The position numbers and the translations under genes are program-made. From positions 620,001-684,000 of the forward strand of contig NDFF03000029.1 of the NCBI GenBank assembly GCA_002150815.3: a stretch of DNA of 64,000 nucleotides, given 5' to 3'. This stretch comes from Grammothele lineata (taxonomy: Eukaryota; Basidiomycota; Agaricomycetes; Polyporales; Polyporaceae). This document shows, one piece after another, positions 9,976-22,779 of the stretch (its first letter is position 1; the number at the start of each line of letters is the position of its first letter). The notes under the pieces were generated by a model that did not search any database, was not told the origin of the DNA, and saw only the letters and a program-made list of their open reading frames with translations.

Positions 9976-12654
9976 ATGGCACCCCGCAACGCGGCTCTCA
10001 AAGCAGACTATATGCGTTCAAAGACGTGCTCTCAGGCCAAGACCCGGTCCTCGCTCAAGCGCAAAAGCGCGAGCGAGGACACCACCTCGCCCTCGCGACC
10101 ATCCAAGCTCGCCCGATCATCTTCTGCCCAGAGCGTTTTTCCTGCCTCCTCCTTCCCCGATATCTCCAAGAGGATTCCCAACATTCCTCGTGTCATGCTC
10201 TCCGCCTTCCAAGTAACCCCGTCTCCCGCTCAATCCCAGAGCGACGCCGACGCGGTGGCTTCCGGAGAGTTACCAACGAATGCGAACGATGAGCCTTGGC
10301 TCTTATCCACTAAGCCTGAGCCCGTGTTCGACCACTCGTGGCGTTTGGCCTTCGTAGAGCCCCTTCAGCCACCATTCGACCCCTGTAGCTTGTCTTCCAC
10401 CGTCCCCGGAATGCCTGTATGCGCTTCGTCTGCCTCTGAAAAGGCTTTTCCTAACCATTCGTCGGAGTCTTCAACGGAGAAGGGCGACGCAATCGACCCC
10501 ATCCCTTCGGCACCGGTAATAGAGACTATCCTACGCCCTTTCCGGCGCGTCCGAAGTGCTGGAGACGAGAACCAGCCCCCTCCCGGTCCGACATCTGAGG
10601 TCTCGTTGTTCGAGCTCTCTGGACCCCCGGGTCCGACACAAATTCTCCCAAGTACGGCGGGATCCGAGTTCTCCGGGCGTCAGAATAAGAGTGATGCGGG
10701 TAGCATCAACGCAATCCCGCCACCCCGGGCCAATGGTGTCTCGGCCGCGATACCCAGGTCCGACCCTCCAGGGTATGGCCCATCGCCCGCTGAACCATCT
10801 ACTTCAGCTTGTACCATTCCCCTTACATCCGCCCCAAGCCTTCCGCAACTCTCAAATCTAGGTCCAGATATGTTAGGAACACATACATCTTCGTATCATC
10901 AATATCAACCGATCGATTCGTTCCCCTTCACGGGTCGCGTGGACCCTAGTCTTTTCCATCCTCCTTGTTCTATTTTTCTCCCGCCGCCACCTCCGACTTA
11001 TGTCCCGGGACATTTCCCGAGGTACCCAGCCCCGGTCCCTCAGCATGTTCTTCCGCAGTACCTCCCACCACCACCGCTGTCGTTCACAATGGCTTCCAAC
11101 TCGCCCGTGTTTCCTGCTCCCCCAATGCATCTTGGATACGGGCTAGGGTATGCCCACGGCGATCATTTGCCCGGGTTTACCCCAACCCGTCATGCTCCAG
11201 TAGCCACGATGCCCTGGTCGTCTCTGTTCGACAGCCTGAAGATGACCAAACGGAAGCGCTCCGGAGGCAAGCGTGCCGTTCCAAACACTGAATCTGACGG
11301 CGCAGCGGTAGACCTGGTAGAGCAGCAATCTCAAGAGATCCATGCATGCCCTTTATGCCCTCGCACGTTCAGTCTTCCAAACAGTCTCGCCATCCATCTC
11401 AAGTGGCACTGGGGCGCCACTGGTCTGGATTGGAAACGCGGTGAGTTGGCAGTTTTGTCGTCCGTTCCAACTCTCGGCTCATTGTGACGAACACGTCGAA
11501 GGTGTCAACAGGAACGGTAAAGGCATAGAACGCGCATGGCAGGAGGCGCACCGGCGCCGCGAGGAAGAAGCGCGCCTTCAGACCGAGCTCGAGCAGGCCC
11601 TCAGCTTCGACGGATCAGCATCAGAGCCCCCCAGCGGGCACTGTTCCACCGCAAATGCAACCCCGTTCACCTCTCCGGCTGACGAAGTGGGCGACCCGTT
11701 CGCGCTCGCGCCTTCTTCATCTTCATCTCCGACCTCTGTGATGGGTGTCGCCGCCTACTCGATGCCAGTCTTCGCGCAACCGTCGTTCGACGTTTTCAGC
11801 CCGACACCACTGGTCACTTCTCACTTAGGGTTGGAAGAGGACACCAACCCGCTGTCGGCGGACTCGGACGTTCCCTATGCTTTCCCTCCGTCAAGCTCGA
11901 CGGTAGCGACTGCCTCGGAGTCGTCCTCCGATGGGTCTGCGCCTCGCACGCCCGCGCTCAGCACCGCATCGTCGATCTCCCCCAGTTCGGAATCGTCCTT
12001 CGGCGCGAACTTTGAAGATCCCTCTTCGACGGCGTGGTCTCGCGACCTCTTTGGAACACAAGAGGGTGAAGATAATACCGACGCAGACGGAGAGACCGAC
12101 GTCGACGCCGAAGGCGAGATCGACGTGGCCGACGACGACGATCTCTTCGGGGACGAAGAAAGCGCTGGGAGTAGCCAGCCCCAAGGCCACGTACGTCCGC
12201 CGCCCCTCCCCGCTCCTCGCGCGCACGTCGCTGGTCTTTGACGCGCGGATTCCTTACGGGCCGTCGGTCGTCACAGGTCAGCATGCCCGAGCTCGCTTCT
12301 GACGCGCGTCTCGCTTGTAGCTTTCGCTCTAGTTTCGGTGCCGACGTCGACGAGCGCCCCAACGGGCTCGTGAACGCGCCTCGGATCATCCCTTTGCGGC
12401 TGCCCTCGGTGTTCCTGGAGGATGAAGACGAAGACTACGAAGGCTTCGGCGAGGGTTCTTTCTTGGCTTCTACAGGGGTAGCTCGCAACAACAACTCGAA
12501 TCTTGACTTGGACGACACCTCCCAATCTTCTAGCTCTGATAACCGGACCCGCCGCGCCGCACACAGCACGCTCCCGCCCCTCTCCGCTCTATCCTCTCTT
12601 GATCTCCGCGCCTTCCCGGACGTCGATGCGTTTGGTCAGCTTTCCTTGTCTTAG
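9976..12654 (+). CDS. Large protein with a single C2H2 zinc finger (putative transcription regulator)
   Basis: Three exons: 9976-11440, 11502-12190, 12277-12654 (843 residues). The N-terminus is basic and Ser-rich, followed by a long Pro/Ser-rich disordered region. One C2H2 finger sits near the middle: Cys458-x2-Cys461-x12-His474-x3-His478 (CPLCPRTFSLPNSLAIH). After the first intron comes a charged helix (GIERAWQEAHRRREEEARLQ), then Ser/Thr-rich and strongly acidic stretches (DVADDDDLFGDEE; FLEDEDEDYEGFG). This looks like a nuclear regulator with acidic activation-type segments, but a lone finger is weak evidence for DNA binding. The second intron (GTACGT..CACAG) is the least certain; a frame of VRRPSPLLARTSLVFDAR crosses it as an alternative. 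The 3' neighbour converges on it. Confidence 0.75.
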
Positions 12655-13222
12655 ACGGTCGTCGGTTTCATTTTCTTGGGTCTTCGTTATCTACTGTTCA
12701 GCAATACGCACCATTCAAGGTCTATCAGCAAGCATGCAAAAATCTCCTTAGGAACTCCCTCGATATTCCGTGTCCGGCGCAAACAACGCGCAACATATGT
12801 ACAACTCCTTGTCGAGGCCCCTCAGCTTCGCGCGCACGACCGCTCGCGCGCGGCATCACTTGTAGTCTCTTATCTGTACTATATCGTAGTCTTGACCTTA
12901 CCTTAGAAGTAAACTTGATTCGTCGACGAGTACCAGACACCCATCGGGTTTTGTAAAGATCCGGCGAGCCAATGTATAAAACAAACAGTCCGTTACACAT
13001 CGAGTCCGTCAACAAGAAAGGGCGGGGCGGCGGTATCGCACAGGAGACAATAAAACAAACAAGGTACTGTACAAGAAACTGGTGTCGGATGGGGGTGGGA
13101 CGAGATGCGCGCGGGCCCCTCTACATGCTCTTCTATATCCAAGGATTCGTGAAAAAGTCGTCGCAGGGCGAGGAAAAGGTGGGGTGAAAGGACAAGGAAG
13201 AGGGGAACGTGTTGCGTCCCGC
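12655..13222. other. Convergent intergenic region
   Basis: Carries the 3' flanks of the zinc-finger gene (plus strand) and the MFS gene (minus strand). No coding unit seen. Confidence 0.5.
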
Positions 13223-16200
13223 TCAGCGGATGAAGAAGCTGTGGAGGACCGCGGCGCTGCACGCGCACGCGCAGACGATGAACCCGAGCGGGTAGCCCGA
13301 GGGCCCGTCGGCGACGCTCTTGGACCATATCTGCGTGCGCGGCACGTTCGTATGTTGTGCGTCGTAATCGTAAGCAGTAGGCGGCGCCGGGGTTGACAGA
13401 GCCGGAGGGGAGGGGAGTGGGAGCGTATGTTCAAGTTGTCGGCGGAGCGGGTGTGGGTGCGTGAATGTCGGGGGCAGTCCGGCGGCGGCCGAGGAAGTTC
13501 CAAGGTCGGGAACCGACGCGGAGGAGACATGGGGAGATGCAGGGTCAGCGAGACGAACAGGCACCGGGTGGGAACGGGGGGAAATGAATGTAGGGGTGAA
13601 CGCGGGCGGACACGGGCGGGGGCGGAGGCGAGGGAGTACAGGGGAGCAAAGTGGGAACGAGGGAGGCTAAAGGGGAAAGGAGGGACGTACCGTTCCGCCG
13701 AGGATGGGGCCCGCGAACCGGGCGAGGGAGACGATGCTCTGTGCAACTCCATTGGCGAGCCCAACGAGGTGAGGCGGTGTCACTGAGTCCGCGTTGGGGC
13801 GAGTGTGTCCGACGAGGCGCAGTTGTGAGAAGTGTGGTGGTGAGTATCCGACATTCTGGAGTGAGAAAATTGGGGAGGGAGACGCACTGTAGTTGAGCAG
13901 CACGGAGATGGCGGTGTAGCTGAACGTGCCGCCACAGAACCGCACCGCGCTGCGAACAGGAAAGATGGAGCGGCAACACCCGAGGCAAGACAATAGATGG
14001 TCAGCTTGACAGATCTGGATCTCGAAAGGGACCGAGGCAAATGACGATGCGGGGGCAGTGAATATGACAACATAACGTACGTGCTCAGGGCCAAGGCTAC
14101 GGATGACAGTCAGCATGCGGATGATGTCCAGTAACGGAAAAACAAACACACCGGACATCAAAATGAGGTTACCGTCGTCACTCGCGCTTGCAAACACACG
14201 GTAGAGGATGACAGAGAGGTAAGACGGGATAAAGAGCATCGCGCCAATGCGGAACATCGCCAAGTGCGAGAATCGCCCTCTCGGAGGTCTGCCGACGTAA
14301 TGCGAATGTAAGTCAACCGGTAGTGTAGAGAGATCTGTAGGCAAGCGAATCTGCGCACCCGATATTCCTGCGCGACAATAATGTATCATCACTACTGCGA
14401 CCAGCAACTGGGCGCGAAGCCCGCAGGACGGATCACTCACGGATACAGGACGAATTGGTAGGCAATTTGCGCAAGACACATCAACGCGACTGTCACGGAC
14501 ATAAGGGAGCATTAGAGAACAAAGATCCGGACGCGAACTCTAGCGAACGACGCACTCAGTTGCGAAAAGTGGCCTGCATTTAGGTTCAAGCCGCCAGATG
14601 GATATTTCCTGCGAAAATACCCGAGTCAGCATCAACCTCGGCGATACAAGCCGCACCCCAATATATGCGGCTCCATGGAAACCTGAAGAGACACCCACGA
14701 AACGAGGTAGAGATAGAACACTTGGTCGTGCGTCGTCGAGTGTAGTGCAAGCCAGCCATAGTGCAAGATGATCGTGATTGGTAGCATGCTCATGAGCGAA
14801 GGCTCCCGTTCGGACGGCGCGGGGCTTGGCACGCGAGAGGGCAAGCGGGACTCCGCGATAGGGGCCAACGTGTCTCCACCTCCCGTTCCAGCAGGCCCAG
14901 CAGTGAGCTCGACCTCCGTCTGCGCAAGGAGCTGCTGCGCCTCGAGCACTGCAGGCGGAGTGCGTACGCCAACGTGCGCGAAGATCGGCGGCACGACCGA
15001 TGCGCGCCGCACAGGCAGCTCGTCGGCCTCGAGAGCACCCTGGGGGCTGGAGACAGACTCGCGATATGTGTTGGAAGAACGTCGAGGGGTGAACGAAGGT
15101 CGCCGAGGTGAACCGTAGAAGAATGATCCGCGGACGGTACTAGGCGACTGGAAGCGCCCGAGGTTCGCAGGAGTATTGCGACCAGGAGCAGCTGACAGAC
15201 GACGAGAGAAACGGTTGTGACGGGGCGTGGATGGGCCTGCTGTTGAGGGACCCTCTCCGAGCACTTCATCGACTGTTTCTTCCTCCTCATCGGCGAATGG
15301 CAGGTCGTCTTCATACTCGTCGTCGCTACCCTCAAACGGATCTTCATTGTCGGCATTGATTGCAGCGGCGACCCAAAGATCGGCGATATTCGTGACAGCG
15401 TTCTCGTTCGCCATCAATAATCGCTGAGCGAAGTTGAGGTCGCTGCCCAAACTTGAAGGGGCACCATCGAAGTTGCTCTCACGTCGACGCCTAAGAGTTG
15501 GGGCCACACTTCCTCTCCGGCTAGCCATCGTGGCGGAACTTGTGATCCGATTGCGGTATGTTCCGCTGTATCCATACGCTGATCCACTGGCTCTGCTGAC
15601 GCGGGATGAGACGCGCTGCATTGCAGCGCGCGTTGGAGTCTCCGTGAGAGGCACAGGCGGTTGTGTAGCTTCCGGCGTCCCCTCCGCCAAGTCAACGGGG
15701 CGCTTGCCGAAATAGCCTGACAGCTTGGAGCGGATAGAACCGTACGCGCTGCCATGCTCTTCGGCGTCATCGAAGTGAGGAGTCGGGGGTCGTGATTCCT
15801 CGGTGACAGTCGTTAGTTTCTCTGGTGGGAGTTGAATAGCACCCTCTCTAGGGCCACAATCGGGAGCGAGGAAGAGAGAGAGCACAGAGCCTGGGGATGG
15901 TGATGTATAGACAGTCAGCGCTTGAACGTCCATTGTGAGATGCGTACCGACCTGTGAACAGCACCGAGGCTGCGATACTACAAGGTAACAGGTAAGGGTA
16001 CTTGACAAAAATGGGCACATTGTCGAAAACACTCGGCCATTTGCTGGCAGGAGATTCGACTTCGGTCAAATGAGTTCAGCACTGATCATATGCACTCTTG
16101 ATAATAGAGAACTCACAGGTTCCACCAATGATGGCACCGGAGACACCACCAAATCCCCAACAAAAGCTAGTCACAAGGACATAAGCAACCATCATCGCAC

Positions 16201-17274
16201 TCGCGGCTTTGGCTCACCCTAGGATGGCATATGCACGGCCCTCGTTGCTTTGATCGGTGATAGAAGTCACACATCCTCGTGCTACGCCGATGGCGCCGGC
16301 GAAGATGCCCTGCAACAGACGGACTGCCATAGCTTGCTCGATGGACGTGGAGGTTCCGAACAGACAGCAAGTGACAGCACTTCCCAGGAGAGATACTGAT
16401 AACACAATGCGCGGGTTATGTTTCGAGGCGATCGTGGCCTGTGTATACGCTCAGCGTCCCGGCAAGAGCTGTCTCTGCAAACAGTACACACCCATAGCAA
16501 TGATGTCAAGAACTGCGTGAGAAAGAAAGTCGAGACTAGGGATAAGTTAGCATTACACGAATGACATCACTCGACAATGGACTTAGAAGGAAGGGGGATC
16601 AGAGCGCAGGAGACCTCATGCAACGTCTTCTCTACTAGCACAGAAGCCGAACACGTGAACGAAAGCTCGTTATTCGAGTTCGGTCACGAACTAAGGTACT
16701 GTTCACTGCCTATACCCTCTCCCAAATCCTCCGATTCAAAAGAACCACTCACCAAGAAGTCCTGTCCAGTAGCCAACGTCCGATTCGTTATGGAATTGAC
16801 CAAAGCCTAAATCGAACGAATGTCAGCTTTTGTACGTTGAGCTCGAGATTCAACACTTACCTTCCACCATAAAGAGTAAGAAGGGCGCAGACACGTTTGC
16901 CGACAAGAACTCTCCTAGCATAGTCTAAAACCAGGGCAGTGAGACTCACACGACCAGAGTAATGAGGGGGAGGATATGAAACGCACTATGGATAAAACAA
17001 TCATAGATAATGTAGGAAGGGGATTAGAGTACGCTTCGCTTGGCTGAAGAGCACTGGGGATAGCGGGTTTGTCGGGTGTCCCAACGAGACCGTTCTCCTC
17101 ATCTCCGCCACCTGCTCTACTCCACCGGCTGATGATGCTGGGTTTTCTCGCAAGACTTGAGAAGGAGAACCGCCCACTTGGTGCACCGGATGTGTCGCGG
17201 CGTGGACTTGGAGTGGGAGAATCGACATCAAGTGCAGAGTTGCCCGGACCGAAGACTCGCTGAGGCTGAGGCAT
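13223..17274 (-). CDS. Major facilitator superfamily transporter with large central loop (YCR023C/ZIFL-like)
   Basis: Sixteen exons: 17274-16987, 16924-16861, 16806-16753, 16535-16492, 16438-16218, 16166-16117, 16059-15952, 15890-14699, 14608-14556, 14489-14441, 14367-14359, 14288-14152, 14096-14081, 13949-13888, 13782-13691, 13330-13223 (848 residues). Half one shows GYWTGLLVSTFFLTQFL, the loop KHNPR and RLLQGIFAGAIGVARG, FCWGFGGVSGAIIGGTFE. A hydrophilic loop of about 370 residues, Ser- and acid-rich, separates helices 6 and 7. Half two has NIGPPRGRFSHLAMFRIG, ALALSTAVRFCGGTFSYTA and PPHLVGLANGVAQSIVSLAR. This is the MFS branch holding yeast YCR023C and plant ZIF-like carriers; the substrate is unknown. 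Two exons are only 9 and 16 bases, both supported by phase and family motifs. The last intron is long (360 bases). Confidence 0.9.
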
Positions 17275-20200
17275 AGTGGACACCGAGGACGGGCCACGGT
17301 AGTAGGAGAGTTGCAGACGAGAGAACGCAGATAGAGAGAGAGATGGTGGGCTCCAGGATGGTTGATATGGGGTAGAAAGAGGGTCTTTGTCGGTGTCGGG
17401 CGCAGAGGACGTTGACTGCGCTCTTTTGGCGGTTCGGGGACATGGGCCACACTGGCGCGGACGCGCCACCTCACGTGACCTCACTTGGACCTCGGGAAGT
17501 GCGGTTGCCGAATCCCGCCGCGATACCTCGTCACCGTCCGGAGCTGCTCTAGCCATTTTGCCATTGGCAACGTACGGCGGATATGTCGCAGGTTGAGCGT
17601 GCTGCATGCGGCGAGAGACCGTCAGTACTCATGACTAGCCTACTTTGTACACAACCCATGCTGATCCGCCACACATCGCCAGATACGGGGAACTCAGCCT
17701 CGACGGGGCATGTTCTGAAAGCGGCCGTTAGAGCTATTTGTAGAAGATAGTGGAACAATTCACCGCTTGATTGCATCCAATAACGTCGCTGAGAGACGCA
17801 TAGTTCGAATCATCTCCTTGCATAGGAGCGATACCATCCGCCCAGTCTAGTTCAAGTTCGAAGCAAGCCTGAAGTGCGTAAGCATTCCTCTGTGACTTTC
17901 TTCTCTTCTTCCAGCTCATTGACCGCAAGTATAGGACGATATTGTGCTGTTAATGCCGAAGCTACTCTCATAATTGCATTTAAATGAAGGCATCATACGT
18001 ATCTGCATCCATTGCCGCGTGTAGGTATGTGTCCCACGACAGTCGCAGCGTTTTGTACAATGGGCGTTGATCATTTGAATTCACGATAACACAGATACTG
18101 GCGGCGTACGACTATAATGCCTGATGCCTTGCACATACCGCGGCGCTCAACATATGAGCCGATACTTTGTGGACTGGCGAAATCAAGGTGGCAGGCATCC
18201 CGAACGAGTGCTTGAGTACTGACATGGATAGTTAGTCTCATGCTAAAGTCCGCCCGAAGTGGAATCGCCAGCATGGTAGGTCAATGCCGTTTCTCCGTGT
18301 TCTGTCCATTTTCGTCAGTGCCGCGACGCTTACCACTCGGTCAGTGATTGACATCATCTCGCTTGCCATGATCTGAAAGCTGCGGTCTTACCAGGCCGAG
18401 TTTGTCCATGCAGGGTTGCAGGTAGGTCATATCCGTTGTTGTGGGGACACCGGATGGTCCCCCTTCGGAAGTTACATAGATTTGAACTCGCAGTTGATTA
18501 CCCATCCAGCCCGTTCTCCGCCGACGACCTCAGTATGTGACTTGACGGAACCCCACGAAGGTGTGACCTAACAGTCCCCGCTCGGGCACAACGCAGCATT
18601 ACCATTAACAGACCGTTTCACGAACACAGGGCGTCTATCCGACATGTCTCTGTCTCCATTAGGCGGATGCTGGAAGCTGCGGGCGTTCCTTGCGAGCCAG
18701 GCACTTCAGCAGTTTTGGTCCGCTTCAATTTGCTCGGCGTTGCGTAGCCTTCACGTCCAGTTCAAGTGCTCAGGCGCTCACATGCACATCTTCGCCCCAG
18801 ATTACGTTGCCATTTCACCAGAACTGGATCCTATCCGGAGGCTGCGCTGGATCACCTCAGATCCGGTTCTCTGCCGTTATCTCGGCTCCGTACCTCAATT
18901 CGGGACGACGGGCCTTCAGGCTTCTGTAGCGCTTGCCGCCTCTGAGAGGTGCGTCCAACTGAAACCCTGACCCTAGTGATCACACATTTCGCTGTGTATC
19001 GCAGGTGTGGTAGAATGCCTGAGTTCACTGCTGTCGACAAGGCCTTGTGCAGAACGGAATCATCATGCACAAGTCCACAGCATTCAGGGCGGGTATTCTG
19101 CCTACGGTGCCGCACCCTTTGGGCAGATATGTTGTCTTGCGTCACTAACGGCGACTGCTTCCGTGAAGTCTTCTCTACAGCCGGACCTCCCCGCTCGGCT
19201 ATGAAGCTGTTAATTGAGCGTGATATCCGTGCTCATTCTGCCGAATTTGTTTGTGGATCAAGTGCTCACGCCGTTCTCCGCGTTTCAAGGGCCTAGCGGC
19301 TCACTCCCATTCCCCGTTGCTCGGACAGTCTTTCGCAACTTCAACACCTCTTGGCCGCCGTTCAGGAATCCTTCAATCCTAACACTGACGGCTCTTGAGG
19401 TAATGCCAGTTGCTGCCCAGGAAGTCACTGTTGCTCAATATGATGGCAGTAACAGGACGCGTGGTCTCGATTGAACTCTCACGGTCATATACCGCTTCCA
19501 ACTCCGCGTAGGTCCCGGTATTGAGGGCCAAGATAAGCGTCAGATCGTGGAATCTCGCTCATAACCTCAGGTGTGTTTCTCGAGGCATCCGACGGCGTCA
19601 GATGCCCATCCGCCGCGTGGGCGAATATTTTCTCCAAGGCCACGGGCTCGCGGAGTCAATCCATGACCGGCAAACGTGAGTCACTCTTCTAGCTCAACTC
19701 TTGCCGTCACTATTTTCTATCTCCAGCAAAAGGCCCGGGTCCTCACAGATATTGCGCACCGGTTCAACGGCAAATCTCTACTGTGGTTCGCCAGTGGTGG
19801 TGTCCTCCCGACGTTCGGGGTTACCCAGGAAAAATTCCCCACGGCCTCAATATTGCCGAGTGCTGAAATGCCTGTGAACAACGTGCGTACGCACAAGATT
19901 CGGTCCCTTTCACAGGACTCGATGGCGCATATTCCATTAGATCCGTTGGAGTGCCGGCCGGCACTATGCGAGCCAAGACCAAGAGCGCATAGTAAGCAAA
20001 GTCTCATAGGAGCTGCCTCGGTACACACACGCGTCCATGTCCCACTCGCTACTGAAGATTCCGCCTTCTCATGACCACCGCCCAATACGATCTGCGCTTG
20101 ATGCGGCTGTCGACGGACGGAAAGTCTAGCCCAGTCCAGTTTTTCCGCGGAGCCGATGCGCTTATTGTCTGGAAGGCTCCCCTCACTCGGTGGATCTCAT

Positions 20201-20556
20201 CGTCACTCTACTGCCGACGACCTCTGCGGACGAGGGACCTGAAACGCTGCGCGGGGATTTATGCCGAGAGTGCGTGGTTTCCTTCTCCGTGCCGTAATTT
20301 CCCCAGGCTGGCGGCCGCACCGCGCCGCGGCCCGCTTTTCAGAGTGCGCACTGTGTGCAAGGGCATCTCCTAAATCTCATCCATAGACGAGGGTGCTCCG
20401 CACCCTGTCGGCAGTCAGGCTCACTTGAGGTCCCGCGCAGATAGATCTCTGCAAGTCATATATATACTGTCACCACCCCAGCGCCGCTCATCCAGGTCAT
20501 TCACCTGCAACCACACTCCCTTACTTCTTTCCTTTCCCTCATTCTTTTGCGAAGTC
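17275..20556. other. 3.3 kb region without a convincing gene
   Basis: GC is lower than in the flanking genes and open frames are short. Leu-rich fragments on the plus strand around 18644-18970 and 19214-19474 vaguely recall the C-terminal part of fungal F-box proteins, but no F-box start, splice pattern or continuous frame supports a gene. A decayed gene is possible. The last about 100 bases are the promoter of the terpene synthase. Confidence 0.4.
20459..20464 (+). promoter_or_regulatory. TATA box of the sesquiterpene synthase gene
   Basis: TATATA inside CATATATATACT, about 95 bases before the ATG at 20557, followed by pyrimidine-rich DNA, as is common upstream of fungal start codons. Confidence 0.5.
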
Positions 20557-21925
20557 ATGGTCTCTGCATTCTCTATACCCCCGTCGAACAAGCGACCCAC
20601 CAAGATCGTCTTCCCTGACCTCATCTCCACGTGTCCCTCTAGGCTGCGCGTCAATCCCCACTGCAAGTCGGCCTCTGCCGAGTCGAAGCGGTGGCTCATC
20701 CAGGGCTGTCGGCTCAGCAAGAAGAGGCGCGCAGCCTTCCACGGGCTCAAGGGTGGGCTGCTCACCGCGGTGTGCTACCCGCGCGCCGACCACGAGCAAC
20801 TCCGGGTCTGCTGCGACTTCATCAACTACCTCTTCCACCTCGACAACATCTGCGACGAGATGGACGACACCCGCACAGTCAGCACCGCGAGCGAAGTCAT
20901 CGGCGCGCTCCGTGACCCTGCAGGCTTCCGTCCCTCGTCCGCCGTCGGGAGGCTGACGCAGAGGTGAGTATCCTCGTGGCTCCCGCGACGCGCGCACTCG
21001 CGCGCATCGCGGCGGCACGACGTTCGCGTACTTACGTATTGGCTCCGACAGCTTCTGGCGCCGGTTTACCGCGACGGGCTCACCTGGGGCGCAGATGCGG
21101 TTCGTCGAGACGTTCGAGCTGTTCTTCCGCGCTGTCGCGCAGCAGGCGAAGGACCGCGAGACGGGGAACATCCCCGACCTCGAGTCGTACATCGCCATGC
21201 GTCGCGACACGAGCGGGTGCAAACCGTGCTGGGCTCTGATTGAGTATGCGAACAACGTGAGTGCGCTCTTAAAGCGTCCGCACGGCTCTCCTCTCACGCC
21301 CCCGCAGCTCGATCTTCCTGACTGGGTCATGGAGCACCCGGCGATTCGCGGCCTGGAAGAAGCCGCCAACGATCTGGTTACCGTGAGTCTCTTTCGTGTG
21401 CGTTTTCGAGAGCCCAGACTGAAAGAAGTTTCCTCACCAGTGGTCGAATGTATGTTTCATACACATTCCGAGTTCGTGGCCTCCACGTGCGCGTGCTCAT
21501 TTTCCGCCCCCGCTGTCTTTAGGACATCTTCTCGTTCAACGTAGAACAGGCCAACGGTAAGTCGCCGACATTGTGAATGTAGCTTTCCCTCGCAATCACC
21601 GTGCTTACGTGCTCCGCGGCCCCCAGGTGACACGCACAACATGATCGTTGTCGTCCAGCACCAAGAAAAGCTCGGACTTCAGGAAGCCATCGACTACGTC
21701 GGCGACCTCTGCCTCGGGTGCAGTGAGCGATTCGAGATGCTCCGTGCCTCGCTGCCTTCGTGGGGCCCCGAAATCGACATGCAGGTCAAGGAGTACGTCG
21801 ACGGCCTTGGGGACTGGATGATCGGCAACCTCATCTGGTCGTTCGAGACGGAGCGCTACTTCGGCACCGCGGGGGCGCAGGTGCGCCGCAATCTGTCCGT
21901 AGCTCTGCTGCCCCGTCGCAAGTAG
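20557..21925 (+). CDS. Class I sesquiterpene synthase
   Basis: Six exons: 20557-20963, 21052-21256, 21308-21382, 21441-21449, 21523-21556, 21627-21925 (342 residues, normal for basidiomycete sesquiterpene synthases). The Asp-rich metal-binding motif is D96-N-I-C-D100-E in LFHLDNICDEMDD. The second metal-binding NSE triad is N232-D-I-F-S236-F-N-V-E240. A C-terminal ETERYF holds the Arg-Tyr pair of the family. The predicted reaction is Mg-dependent ionisation and cyclisation of farnesyl diphosphate in the cytosol; the product cannot be told from sequence. A 9-base exon encodes Trp-Ser-Asn at the edge of the NSE motif, and the exon after it is 34 bases. No P450 or other tailoring enzyme is adjacent; the MFS gene 3.3 kb upstream is the only possible partner. 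Confidence 0.93.
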
Positions 21926-22698
21926 TCGTGCGCCTGTCGACGGTGATTGTGATTTAGGGTCCGTAGGTATGTATCTCCACGCACTATCTCCTTGTCGGAC
22001 CTGAGCTCGTGCCTCCTACTGCGGCGGTGTGAGAACGGGGTTTTTGAACGGAGGCTGACTCCTCTTGGCTTTTTCTCAGGGATCATTTTCGACTCCGCAA
22101 CGTCGGATTCCTCATCTCGGTATTCCGGCGAACAACCTCCCAGCTCATATTCTGACATTCGTGTCAGCATCACTTTCTTTTGGATTCTCGCCTCTCCGAA
22201 CACGATGCCGGTGGTTCCACTACCACCGCTCGGACTCAATCCACTTTCTATCAGCACCGCTCAATTATCTTATTTAATGGAACTCCCACAAAGTATTGTA
22301 TACACTCCGGATACTCTCTGTGTAGCATGTCGCTGTTATCGCGTTCGTTCGTTCGCTCCAAGTCGCGTACTTAGCCCCCTCCTTCACGTTAGAACGCTTC
22401 GGCGTAATTCTTGTGTATACCACTCCCCTCCTAGACGTCGTCTCAACACGCTGCCTTTCTTTTGCTCGCGCTCAAGTCGTTCCCTTACTTTTACTTGGTC
22501 ATACTGTGTCCCTCGTTCGGCTGTATGAGGACTCGCCTCATCCCCGGCCACAGTTTATTTGCGTACCTTACTACCCTCTGGACAACATGCTTGCATTTTG
22601 AACGGATACATTGTGGGACCACGTTTTACGGTAGGGAATGGCCCGGTTTACTCGTTCCTGCCATCAATCCTCCTTCAAGGGGCAAAAAGTCCTCCGTA
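21926..22698. other. Intergenic region
   Basis: 3' flank of the terpene synthase and DNA up to the tRNA. Pyrimidine-rich with short open frames only; no gene supported. Confidence 0.45.
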
Positions 22699-22779
22699 GG
22701 TGCTACCAGGGTTCGAACCTGGGTTTCGGGAAAGTGAGACGGTCAAAATCCCGAGTGATAACCACTACACTATAGCACC
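22699..22779 (-). tRNA. tRNA-Gln (anticodon UUG) with short intron
   Basis: The acceptor stem GGTGCTA pairs perfectly with TAGCACC. The D arm is GTG..CAC, the anticodon stem is CGGGA/TCCCG, and the T arm is CCAGG-TTCGAAC-CCTGG. Between the anticodon stem halves are 17 bases: a 7-base loop reading TTTTGA plus one base, with a 10-base intron after position 37. U33 followed by TTG gives a glutamine anticodon. Internal B-box GTTCGAACC is present. The 3' CCA is not encoded as a full triplet, as expected for a eukaryote. Confidence 0.88.

Noticed and set aside
17275..20556. F-box pseudogene upstream of the terpene synthase
   Set aside because: Only scattered Leu-rich fragments; no F-box start, no consistent frame and no splice pattern. 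Mentioned as a possibility only.
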